DNA of 64,000 nucleotides from Bradyrhizobium lablabi (GTDB lineage Bacteria; Pseudomonadota; Alphaproteobacteria; Rhizobiales; Xanthobacteraceae): NCBI RefSeq assembly GCF_900141755.1, contig NZ_LT670844.1, positions 6,172,501-6,236,500 of the forward strand, written 5' to 3'. The stretch's first letter is position 1, and every line of letters begins with the position of its first letter. This document shows positions 56,761 to 64,000 of the stretch, one piece after another. A program made the position numbers and the translations under genes. The notes below the pieces were generated by a model. The model was not told the DNA's origin. It saw only the letters and a list, made by a program, of their open reading frames with translations, and did no database searches.

Positions 56761-58064
56761 CTGAACTGCTCGACCAATGCCGACCACAGATGCCAGACCT
56801 CGTTCTGCGGGGTTTCGAGCGCCGTCTGCACCATGACGAGCTTCGAGCCTGGATCGACGAAGATACGCTGTCCATAGTCGCTAATGAACGCGAAGTCGCG
56901 CCGCGTTCCCGGAAGCAGCCAGACCAGGTAGCCATACCCAAACGAGCCGGGGCCAGCCCTTCCCGGTGCCAGATAGGTATCCGAGGCGCGCGTAGTCGTG
57001 GCGTCGATCATCCATTGCGCCGGAATGAGCTGCTTACCTTCCCAGGCACCGTCATGGGCGAACAGGCGCCCAAGCCTTGCGTAGTCGCGTAGCACGGCGT
57101 TGAAGTGGGTGTGCATCACCTCAAAACCTTCCGCATCCACCATCCACGCCGCGTCGGCCTCGGCGCCGATCGGCTCCCACACCTTTTCATGCAGATAGTC
57201 GGACGCCGATTTGTCGACGGCGTAGCGGAGGACCACGCCAACTACGTCGGGTTCGATGCTGGCGTAGTGGAAACGCGTCCCGGGCGCGGCGACCCGATGG
57301 TTGAATTGCACGATGCTCTTGATTGTGCCTTTTTGCCAAATCCGGGATCCGCGGACCATGTCCACCCACAGGCGATCGAGATCGCGTCCGTTGTCTTCGG
57401 CTTCGCCGAATTCGACGCCGGAGGACATGTGGAGCAGGTCGCGGATCGGCGTCTTGCCGTATTCGGTGCCCTTGAACCCCGGGACATAGGTCTCCGGCGT
57501 GTCGTCAACCGACTTGATGGCGCCCTCGGAGATGGCAATGCCGATCAACATTCCGGTGATTGTCTTGGCCATCGAGCCGGAAAAGAACCGATCGCGATCG
57601 GTGCGTCCGTATTGATAGCTCTCGAACAAAATCTCGTCGTCCTTGGCGACGAGCAGGCCAGTCACGGGATTGCGTGACATATACTCGGCCAGCGAGGATG
57701 GACTTCCCCGAAATCGGTAGCGAATGTCTACCGGCGAGCGCTTGAACATCCATGGCGACGCAGCGCGCGCGATCCGTCGCGTCGGAAAGATTTCATCGCC
57801 GTGGCTGAAGGCGCCAACGCGGTATTTTGGTTCGAGTGGCGCGCCAGGTGGGTAACGAAGTGCAGGATCGGCGATCGGATAGCCTTCAGCGGCCCCATAA
57901 CGCGCAGCGTCCGGGCCTGAGGGCGAAAACAGCGGGCCGCTACTGTCTTCGGCTGCCGCATTGCCCGGAATCGATCCGGCCATGACAGAGCCGCAAGCGG
58001 CGGCGAGGCCTGCCAGCGTGGCGCGACGTGTAAACACTCCGCAATCACTATGTCTTGCGGCCAT
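56757..58064 (-). CDS. exported serine hydrolase (beta-lactamase/class C family)
   Basis: A 435-residue protein with a leader TRRATLAGLAAACGSVMAG, compatible with Tat export, in which LAAAC could also be a lipobox. The class C beta-lactamase/esterase core has Ser and Lys in SGSMAKTITGMLIG (about 185) and Tyr in RFHYASIEPD (about 290). VWEPIGAEADAAWMVDAEG follows. These enzymes are usually esterases or peptidases rather than beta-lactamases. The start overlaps the end of the upstream enolase-superfamily gene by 17 bases, suggesting coupled translation and a shared pathway. Confidence 0.88.
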   Translation of the reverse strand: MAARHSDCGVFTRRATLAGLAAACGSVMAGSIPGNAAAEDSSGPLFSPSGPDAARYGAAEGYPIADPALRYPPGAPLEPKYRVGAFSHGDEIFPTRRIARAASPWMFKRSPVDIRYRFRGSPSSLAEYMSRNPVTGLLVAKDDEILFESYQYGRTDRDRFFSGSMAKTITGMLIGIAISEGAIKSVDDTPETYVPGFKGTEYGKTPIRDLLHMSSGVEFGEAEDNGRDLDRLWVDMVRGSRIWQKGTIKSIVQFNHRVAAPGTRFHYASIEPDVVGVVLRYAVDKSASDYLHEKVWEPIGAEADAAWMVDAEGFEVMHTHFNAVLRDYARLGRLFAHDGAWEGKQLIPAQWMIDATTTRASDTYLAPGRAGPGSFGYGYLVWLLPGTRRDFAFISDYGQRIFVDPGSKLVMVQTALETPQNEVWHLWSALVEQFS

Positions 58065-59262
58065 AATTCAAAAGTCCGCCTTGGCTCTTCGGAGGATGTG
58101 CCCGAAGTCCCTCTTCATTGGGCTCGGTGCCCCAGCCGGGCCGGTCCGGTATGACCAGATAGCCGTCCACGATCTCGGGCACGTAAGTGAATAGCTCGTG
58201 ATCCCAGGCGAGGCGGTCGATATCGGTCTCCATGATCCGTAAATTCGGCACCGCGGCGCTGAAATGGGCGTTCATCATGGTTGAGAGGTGGCCGTAGAAA
58301 TTATGCGGCGCGACGTTGACCTCGTGCGCCTCGGCGCTTGCCGCAATCTTCATCGACTGCCACACGCCGTTCCAAGGCGTGTCGATGATCGCGACGTCCA
58401 TCGCCTGTTCGCGGAAATAGGGCAGGAATTCGCGCAGGCCGAGCAGCGTCTCGCATGAGGAGATCGGGTGCGGGCTTTGACGCCTGATATAGCCGAGCGC
58501 TTCTGGACTAAAACTGTCGATCTCGATCCAGAACATGTCGAGATCGGCAATCGCGCGCAGGATTTTCAGATAGCCCTCGGTCTTGGCATTGAAGTTGAGG
58601 TCGAGCAGGATGTCGACATCGGGACCTGCGCCGTCGCGGATGGCTTCCAGATGCATCCGCAGGTCGCGCAATACTTTGCGGTCGACATTGATCTCGGGCA
58701 GGAAGGGTGCGCCGAAGCCGGGCCGCCAGCCGGTGGGCTTGCCGTCATCGTAGGTGAAGATGTTGGTCTTCAGCGCGGTGAATTTCTTCTCGCGCACTTC
58801 GCGGCCGATCGCCTTGACGCCGTCGAGATCGGTGATCTCGGGCTTGTACCAGGTGGGATGGTTGATGCGCCAGGTGGCGCAATGCGACCAGTAGACCCGG
58901 ATGCGGTCGCGGATCTTGCCGCCAAGCAATTCGTAGCAGGGCACCCCGAGCAATTTTGCCTTGGCGTCGAGTAGCGCATTTTCGATCGCGCCGAGCGCTT
59001 GCGCGACGACGCCGCCGGTCGCGGGGCGGGTTGCGGCGAACAGTTCTGCAAAGATGCGCTCGTGCGCAAGGGCGTTTTGTCCCACCACCCGCGTCGCGAG
59101 ACGCTGGATGGCGGCGCCGAGACCGGGAGACCCAAAACCTTCATCGAATTCGCTCCAGCCGACGACGCCGTCTTCGGTGGTGAGCTTGACGAAGTGGTAG
59201 TTTCTCCAGCCGGCGTCGCAGGCCAGTATTTCGACGCTTCGTACCTTCGCGTTCTTCGTCAT
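58048..59262 (-). CDS. mandelate racemase/muconate lactonizing enzyme family protein
   Basis: A 404-residue member of the enolase superfamily, with AAGGAAACGCC before the ATG. The N-terminal capping domain carries WSEFDEGFGSPGLG. The barrel has the Lys region KKFTALKTN (about 143), metal ligands in DILLDLNFNAK (Asp, about 214), FWIEIDSFS (Glu, about 240) and SSCETLLG (Glu, about 265), and VAPHNFYGHL with the general-base His region (about 315). It would act on a sugar acid or aromatic hydroxy acid. The overlapping serine hydrolase may release its substrate, for example from a lactone or ester. Confidence 0.88.
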   Translation of the reverse strand: MTKNAKVRSVEILACDAGWRNYHFVKLTTEDGVVGWSEFDEGFGSPGLGAAIQRLATRVVGQNALAHERIFAELFAATRPATGGVVAQALGAIENALLDAKAKLLGVPCYELLGGKIRDRIRVYWSHCATWRINHPTWYKPEITDLDGVKAIGREVREKKFTALKTNIFTYDDGKPTGWRPGFGAPFLPEINVDRKVLRDLRMHLEAIRDGAGPDVDILLDLNFNAKTEGYLKILRAIADLDMFWIEIDSFSPEALGYIRRQSPHPISSCETLLGLREFLPYFREQAMDVAIIDTPWNGVWQSMKIAASAEAHEVNVAPHNFYGHLSTMMNAHFSAAVPNLRIMETDIDRLAWDHELFTYVPEIVDGYLVIPDRPGWGTEPNEEGLRAHPPKSQGGLLNYGRKT

Positions 59263-59471
59263 GGCGTTTCCTTGATTTCTTGTGGCGGCCGGGGAGGGCC
59301 GGGTCGGATCGTTTTATCGATCATTGTGGCGGGGATTTACGGGGTTGGCCACAGGCCTGAATGAGGATCGCCCTCTCAATTTCGGATAGCAATTTCGGAG
59401 ACGAGCTAAGCCGCCGCGCGACTAACTCCATGTACACCGCGCCGCCGACTGGTTAACAATCCAACGATGAT

Positions 59472-59666
59472 ATGACCTCGTCCAGCCCGGGGATAATGCC
59501 GAATATGCATATAGGGCGACGCAAGTGCATCGCGGCACTTGGTGGAGTCTCGATCGGGTGGCCGATCGGCGCAAGCGCCCGGCAACCTGACCGGGTGCGC
59601 CCGAAAGGACTTGGCCTTGATGTGGCTCCCTCGCTGCTGGCCCGCGCCGACGAGGTGATCGAATGA
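59472..59666 (+). pseudogene. remnant of an ABC substrate-binding protein (internal deletion)
   Basis: A 64-codon frame reads as the two ends of an ABC_sub_bind-family protein fused together. The start, IGRRKCIAALGGVSIGWPIGASA, is a signal peptide of that family. The end, GLGLDVAPSLLARADEVIE, matches the family's typical C-terminus and resembles the end of the intact gene that follows (KALGLAVPATLSASADKVIE). Roughly 270-280 residues are missing in between. The stop overlaps the ATG of the intact copy, showing an old tandem arrangement. Confidence 0.75.
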
Positions 59667-60661
59667 GACGGCGTGAATTCATCGCCGGCGCCATTTCGGC
59701 GGCTACGGTGTCGCGGCTCGCCGCGCAACCGGCAGGCACCAGCCAGCGGCTTGCCATCTTTAGCCCGTCCGAGCCGTCAGCGCTGATGCATGAGCGCAGT
59801 GAGAACCGCTATTACCGGGCCTTGTTCGATGAACTCCGCCGGCTCGGACACCTCGAGGGGCAAAACCTCACGGTCGAGACTTATGGCAGCGAGCAAAATA
59901 CCTCCGGTTTCGCCGCGATGGCGGCTGAGGTCATCCGCAGCAAACCGGATGTCGTCTACGTCGTCGGTCCGGGCGCCGCCCTTTTCAAGAGCGCCGGCAC
60001 GAATATCTCGATCGTGACCATGACCGCCGACCCGGTTGCGCAAGGCATTGCCCGGAGTCTGGCGCGACCGGGCGGCAATATCACGGGCGTCAGCGTCGAC
60101 GCCGGCCCATCCATACACGGCAAACGAATCGCGCTGTTGCATGAAATGTTTCCCGCGATGTCGAAGCTTGCCTTTGTGACCTTGCGCGTTGCCTGGGAGG
60201 GCATCCAGGGCCCAGCGGTGCGCGCGGCGGCCGACACGGCAGGCATCGCCCTTGTCGGCATCCCGCTCGGATTTCCGGCGAGCGAAGCTGACTATCGATC
60301 GGCGATTGCGAGCGCCTCGCGCGATGGCGCGGATGCGATCATGGTTGGGGACAGCCCTGACGTCATGAGAAACCGGGCGTTGATCCCGGATCTGATCGGC
60401 GCGGCGAAGCTTCCCGCCATCTATCCGTTTTTCGAACTCGTCGAGGCCGGCGGTCTGATGGCCTATGCCTTTGACCTGGTGGAGTTGAACAAGCGGGTGG
60501 CCAACAACATCGACGCCATCCTTCGCGGCGCAAATCCCGGCGATATCCCGTTTTATCAGGCGTCAAAGTTCGAATTGTCGATCAACCTCGGGACTGCCAA
60601 GGCGCTCGGGCTCGCCGTGCCGGCAACGCTCTCGGCCAGCGCCGACAAGGTGATCGAATGA
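59663..60661 (+). CDS. ABC transporter substrate-binding protein (ABC_sub_bind family)
   Basis: The 332-residue protein has a Tat-like leader MRRREFIAGAISAATVSRLAA. The mature protein has the family order QRLAIFSPSEPSALMHE, then RYYRALFDELRRLGHLEGQNLTVETYG, VVYVVGPGAALFKSA, SLARPGGNITGVSVDAGPSIHGKRIALLHEMFP and the C-terminal KFELSINLGTAKALGLAVP. Such proteins resemble TrpX-like receptors and exist in many copies in bradyrhizobia; most lack neighbouring permease genes, as here. It is the only intact copy in a tandem series of remnants. Ligand unknown. Confidence 0.88.
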   Translation: MRRREFIAGAISAATVSRLAAQPAGTSQRLAIFSPSEPSALMHERSENRYYRALFDELRRLGHLEGQNLTVETYGSEQNTSGFAAMAAEVIRSKPDVVYVVGPGAALFKSAGTNISIVTMTADPVAQGIARSLARPGGNITGVSVDAGPSIHGKRIALLHEMFPAMSKLAFVTLRVAWEGIQGPAVRAAADTAGIALVGIPLGFPASEADYRSAIASASRDGADAIMVGDSPDVMRNRALIPDLIGAAKLPAIYPFFELVEAGGLMAYAFDLVELNKRVANNIDAILRGANPGDIPFYQASKFELSINLGTAKALGLAVPATLSASADKVIE

Positions 60662-60696
60662 GGCGGCGGGATCTTATCGTGCTGCGCTGGCGCAGC
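60658..60696 (+). pseudogene. N-terminal remnant of a third tandem binding-protein gene
   Basis: The stop of the intact gene overlaps ATG in the same ATGAGGCGGCGG manner as the previous junction. The new frame begins MRRRDLIVL, like the family leader, but loses all similarity after about ten codons, where the 3' end of the opposite TAXI gene begins. It looks like the 5' stub of a deleted third copy. Confidence 0.6.
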
Positions 60697-62100
60697 CTAT
60701 CCAGCGCGCATCCGAGGCAAATTGCTGGCGGCTTCGCTGATCGCAGCTCGTCGATCGACAACGGCGTGGTGAAACTGCTCGAGAACAAGGCAATAGGCGG
60801 ACAGATCGCCTTCCTCGATCGCGCCGTCATTAAAGCAGTCGAGTGTTTCACGCAGGAAGTCGTCCGCCTCCAATTGCAACGCGTCCAACTCCTCGATCGA
60901 ATCTATCTTTCGCACCAGCGAAATCGCGGACAATAGCTTTTCACGGTGCAGCGTACTCATCCTTCGTTCGTCCCGCTTGATATAATGGCGAACCGCGGCG
61001 CTGCCTGACCCCAGCACGGAAAGCAGCAAGATCCCGCCCCAGATGTAGTCGCTATATGTCTCCATGAATGTTCGTTCGTTGCCGTCGATGTAGGCCGCGG
61101 CCCCCGGGTGCGCGGGCAGAGCGGCGTCCTTGTCGGTGTTCGGCTTCTCGATTTTTGCCGCGATCGGCAGTTCGCGCGCCAGCGAGGGCCGGACCGCGAA
61201 CAGCTGTCGGGTGAACGCTCCCACGACGCCATCGGACAACGACTTCGGCGCGACGATCAAATGGTTGACGCCGATCGTCTCAATCGCGTCATCGGGTCTC
61301 GCCGGCGATGAGCCAAATGAGCCGCCGGGAATTTCTTCGGATTCATAAAGCGGGTGCCTGCGCGCGATGGCTTCCGACACGTCTATCGGGAGAAACGTTG
61401 GCTCGCCCCTGAGGCGCGCGGTCGAAATGATCGCCTCCGAGGTGATCTTGCTATCGAGCGGGCCGACGGTCATGAACGCATCAACGCTCGGATCGCGCAC
61501 CATCTCGGCGATTTGGTCAGCGCTGAATTGCGTGATCGCCACCTTGTCGGGATTGACGCCGGACTCCGTAAGGATGACGCGCAGCAGCGTGGTGTTCACC
61601 TGGGTTCGGCCGACAACGCCGACGCGATGACCCGCGAAATCATCGATAGCCTTGATCTTCGATCTAGGTTCCTTCTTCGATCCCCTGCGCGGAAGGCCGG
61701 AGGGCGACCACAGCACCACAACGTTCTTGCGCAGGATTGCAATCGACTCGGTGCCTTCGGGCATTTCCTCATCGGCACGCGCGACCGCGAGATCCGCCTT
61801 GGCGGCTGCGAGAAGCGCGATGCTGTCGACCGGACCGGCAGTCGTGATCAACGAGAGCCGAACCGGACTTCCCTCACGGGCAGAGGATTGCGCCAAGGCC
61901 TGAATCAGTTGCTGGTCGTCGCTTCCCGACGGCCCGACGGCTATTCGCAGGGTCGTCGGCCGCAACATGAGAAAGGAAGCGCCGGCAACGGCTGTGAAAA
62001 TCAGCAATCCGGCGGCCAAGATCAGAAACGGAGAGCTCCGCTTTTTCCGGCGCCGGAGGGACAGCTCGGTTGCGATCTTCAATCCGCCTGATGGGGACAT
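60697..62100 (-). CDS. membrane-anchored TAXI-family solute-binding protein
   Basis: A 467-residue protein. A membrane helix near residues 25-46 (FLILAAGLLIFTAVAGASFLML) anchors it. The TAXI domain follows: LRIAVGPSGSDDQQLIQALAQ, then GPVDSIALLAAAKADLAVARADE, VVGRTQVNTTLLRVILTESGV and NHLIVAPKSL. A second membrane helix lies near 360-380 (YIWGGILLLSVLGSGSAAV), with a cytoplasmic tail of about 85 residues rich in charged helices. TAXI proteins normally serve TRAP transporters; no such permease is adjacent. The anchored form with a cytoplasmic tail hints at a sensing role. Confidence 0.85.
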   Translation of the reverse strand: MSPSGGLKIATELSLRRRKKRSSPFLILAAGLLIFTAVAGASFLMLRPTTLRIAVGPSGSDDQQLIQALAQSSAREGSPVRLSLITTAGPVDSIALLAAAKADLAVARADEEMPEGTESIAILRKNVVVLWSPSGLPRRGSKKEPRSKIKAIDDFAGHRVGVVGRTQVNTTLLRVILTESGVNPDKVAITQFSADQIAEMVRDPSVDAFMTVGPLDSKITSEAIISTARLRGEPTFLPIDVSEAIARRHPLYESEEIPGGSFGSSPARPDDAIETIGVNHLIVAPKSLSDGVVGAFTRQLFAVRPSLARELPIAAKIEKPNTDKDAALPAHPGAAAYIDGNERTFMETYSDYIWGGILLLSVLGSGSAAVRHYIKRDERRMSTLHREKLLSAISLVRKIDSIEELDALQLEADDFLRETLDCFNDGAIEEGDLSAYCLVLEQFHHAVVDRRAAISEAASNLPRMRAG

Positions 62101-62267
62101 GGTGCTGCCAGGCTACCAACGATCCAACGTTCTGGATCCGAGGATAGCACGCTTCCCGGCTTTGTCGTCCCCGCCCTGGAGGGACCCGCTGACCAGGAAC
62201 GGCGTTAATGCCCGGCGGACCGTTCGGATTGGATCCTCAAGGGGGTCATCGCCGGGGCGGCTGAGCG

Positions 62268-62281
62268 TTGACGAACGTCAA
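62268..62281. promoter_or_regulatory. candidate FixK/FNR box
   Basis: TTGACGAACGTCAA is a perfectly symmetrical site that fits the rhizobial FixK2 consensus TTG(A/C)-N6-(T/G)CAA. It lies about 170 bases upstream of the TAXI gene start on the minus strand and 530 bases upstream of prkA. No promoter could be placed next to it. Confidence 0.4.
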
Positions 62282-62658
62282 TCCAATCGACGGGCTGAAA
62301 GGCCGGAGAGGGACCCGGTGGCGTCCTTGAGAGACAGCGCAGCCTGTTTCGGTCCGGGACACCGTGGTCCCACCGGAAGACTACGGCATCCGGCAGCCGG
62401 CGCCGGAACTCAGTCTCTCCCGTAACCAGAGCAAATGTGACAAATCGCCCCAATACGGTCCAATAAGCGGACGGATTAAGCAAGTAATGGCCAAGAAAGC
62501 TGGTTTTTCAGCATCGTTCCGGCCAGTTTTTGGGAAAGCGTAGCTCCGGCGGCGGGCAATTCTAAGCTTCACAGACGCGGCATCAGTACTTCCCCGGATG
62601 TTGCGGCACGGTTACATCCAGGAGAATTCATATGATATTTTTGGGATGGAGGCTCCGT

Positions 62659-62674
62659 TAGCACAACTATTGCA
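62659..62674 (+). promoter_or_regulatory. sigma-54-like sequence upstream of prkA
   Basis: TAGCACAACTATTGCA follows the -24/-12 pattern TGGCAC(G/A)-N4-TTGC(A) except for AG in place of the usually essential GG. It lies about 140 bases before the prkA start. In E. coli the homologous yeaG operon is sigma-54 controlled, which makes it worth recording, but the mismatch weakens it. Confidence 0.25.
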
Positions 62675-62812
62675 TTGCCTGATCGAGTCGGTCGCGTGTC
62701 GAATGGATACATGTGCTGATGCTGATTCGCATTTCGGTGCGGCAGGGCTTCGGCGTCGTGGAACCTAAGCAGCGCGTCCAGCATTGCAGCTGACCTAATG
62801 AGGAGAGGGATC

Positions 62813-64000
62813 ATGTACAACGATGCTCTATTCAACGCTTTCGCTCGGTCCTTCGAGGCCCGAAGCGAAACCGATATGTCGATGGCGGAGTATCTGGAAT
62901 CGTGTCGAGGTGACCCAATGCGATATGCCAATGCCGCCGAGCGGCTGTTGGCCGCGATCGGAGAACCTCAGATGATTGACACGGCCAAGGACCCCCGCCT
63001 TGGTCGCATTTTTTTAAACAGAACGATGCGTGCCTATCCGGCCTTCACTGGATTCTACGGCATGGAAGAAACCATCGAGCGCATCGTCGGGTTCTTCCGC
63101 CATGCGGCGCAGGGCCTCGAAGAGCGCAAGCAGATTCTCTATCTGCTCGGGCCGGTGGGCGGCGGCAAGTCCTCGCTCGCCGAGCGGCTGAAATCGTTGA
63201 TGGAAGTTAATCCCATCTACGTGCTGAAGGCCGGCGACGAACTCAGCCCCGTCTTCGAGAGTCCCCTTAGCCTGTTCGATCCGGAATCGCTCGGCCCGAT
63301 GATCGAGGAGAAGTACGGCATTCCGCGTCGGCGCTTGAATGGGTTGATGAGTCCGTGGTGCTACAAGCGGCTCGAAGCCTTCGGTGGCGACATTTCGCGA
63401 TTCCGCGTCGCCAAGATTCAGCCATCGCGGTTGCGACAGATCGCGGTTTCCAAAACCGAGCCTGGCGACGAGAACAACCAGGACATCTCGTCGCTAGTCG
63501 GCAAGGTCGACATTCGCAAGCTGGAAACTTTTGCCCAGAACGACCCGGATGCCTACAGCTATTCCGGCGGACTGAACCGAGCCAACCAGGGCATCCTCGA
63601 ATTCGTCGAAATGTTCAAGGCGCCGATCAAGATGCTGCACCCGCTGCTAACGGCGACCCAGGAAGGCAACTACATCGGCACCGAGAATATCGGCGCGATT
63701 CCCTTTACCGGCATCGTTCTGGCGCACTCGAACGAATCCGAATGGCAGAGCTTCAAGGCCAACAAGAACAACGAGGCATTCATCGATCGTATTTGCGTCA
63801 TCAAGGTGCCCTACTGCCTGCGGGTGACCGAGGAGCAGAAGATCTACGAGAAGCTCATTCAGGGATCCGAGCTCGCATCCGCGCCGTGCGCGCCCGCGAC
63901 CCTGGAGACGCTTGCCCGCTTCTCGGTGATGTCACGCTTGCGCAAGCACGAGAACTCGACGGTGTTTGCGAAAATGCGGGTCTATGACGGTGAAAGCCTC
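62813..64000 (+). CDS. prkA: PrkA-type serine protein kinase, N-terminal part
   Basis: The gene starts at MYNDALFNAFARSFEARSETDMSMAEYLESCRGDP with GGAGAGG upstream and runs off the window end after 396 codons; the family has about 640 residues. It shows the AAA-like domain of PrkA/YeaG: Walker A LGPVGGGKSSLAERLK (about 110-125), YVLKAGDELSPVFESPL, MSPWCYKRLEAFGGD, and GGLNRANQGILEFVEMFKAPIKMLHPLL followed by QEGNYIGTE. The kinase-like C-terminal domain lies outside. PrkA acts in stress and nitrogen or stationary-phase responses, usually with yeaH and spoVR-like genes downstream. Confidence 0.95.
   Translation, partial: MYNDALFNAFARSFEARSETDMSMAEYLESCRGDPMRYANAAERLLAAIGEPQMIDTAKDPRLGRIFLNRTMRAYPAFTGFYGMEETIERIVGFFRHAAQGLEERKQILYLLGPVGGGKSSLAERLKSLMEVNPIYVLKAGDELSPVFESPLSLFDPESLGPMIEEKYGIPRRRLNGLMSPWCYKRLEAFGGDISRFRVAKIQPSRLRQIAVSKTEPGDENNQDISSLVGKVDIRKLETFAQNDPDAYSYSGGLNRANQGILEFVEMFKAPIKMLHPLLTATQEGNYIGTENIGAIPFTGIVLAHSNESEWQSFKANKNNEAFIDRICVIKVPYCLRVTEEQKIYEKLIQGSELASAPCAPATLETLARFSVMSRLRKHENSTVFAKMRVYDGESL

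Larger units (their letters stand above)
62101..62812. other. gene-free region upstream of the TAXI gene and prkA
   Basis: About 710 bases without a supported gene. It contains an FNR/FixK-like box at 62268-62281 and a weak sigma-54-like sequence at 62659-62674, described separately. Short frames on both strands look like non-coding shadows. Confidence 0.45.

Noticed and set aside
60697..60936. Continuation of the MRRRDLIVL frame as a real 92-residue gene.
   Set aside because: After the first ten codons it is antisense to the TAXI gene and has no similarity to the binding-protein family.
62569..62931. A 120-codon minus-strand frame overlapping the prkA start.
   Set aside because: Antisense to a clear PrkA N-terminus, without ribosome-binding site or recognisable domain.

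Overview
The window is high-GC alphaproteobacterial chromosome, most likely Bradyrhizobium or a close relative in the Nitrobacteraceae. The evidence is the gene families (DUF3551 and LTXXQ/Spy-like secreted proteins, PRC-barrel stress protein, phasin, GcrA-family regulator, several ABC/Bug/TAXI binding proteins, monoheme SoxCD) and intergenic repeats that I remember from that group. I see no rRNA, tRNA, CRISPR array or intact insertion sequence. Species assignment is inference from memory, not from a database search.

Layout. 1-3.2 kb: end of a radical SAM gene, a glycine-rich LTXXQ/Spy-like exported protein and a small orphan gene. 3.2-8.3 kb: a four-gene minus-strand operon for an iron(III)-type ABC importer ending in a class III CoA-transferase. 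8.5-12.1 kb: an NAD-dependent epimerase, then a DUF305 protein and a YncE-like beta-propeller, followed by a palindromic repeat. 12.1-14.5 kb: a phage-like regulatory module made of an S24/LexA-type repressor divergent from a GcrA-family gene and a DUF6456-like gene, with three near-identical operators between them and two more in front of a separate small gene. 14.5-23 kb: ArsR and a PLP dehydratase, an exported catalase-like peroxidase with cytochrome b561, a large arylsulfatase, repeats and a Tat-exported alpha/beta hydrolase. 23-31 kb: an orphan BamA paralogue, a TetR-controlled pair and a slipin. 31-37 kb: a Rieske oxygenase with a Bug-type binding protein, then a translationally coupled type III polyketide synthase / ICMT methyltransferase / MFS exporter operon. 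37-44 kb: small stress-type exported proteins, a phasin and two divergent TPR/ATP-grasp proteins. 44.7-50.6 kb: arginase and a three-gene polysaccharide synthase operon preceded by three 32-bp iterons. 50.7-56.8 kb: FAD monooxygenase, SoxC/SoxD, PRC-barrel and small membrane proteins. 56.8-64 kb: a serine hydrolase overlapping a mandelate-racemase-type gene, a decaying tandem array of ABC binding proteins, a membrane-anchored TAXI protein and the start of the serine kinase gene prkA.

How the genes fit together. Much of the window is catabolic and uptake capacity (ABC+CoA-transferase, Rieske+Bug, enolase-superfamily enzyme, arylsulfatase, sulfite oxidation), mixed with envelope and stress functions, several with EcfG-type promoter look-alikes (GGAAC-N16-NGTT). 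The most unusual parts are the lambda-like operator region of the S24/GcrA-family module, the divergent TPR/ATP-grasp pair, the iteron-preceded polysaccharide operon and the half-deleted copies flanking the ABC binding protein. All functions rest on recognising motifs by eye; no searches were run.
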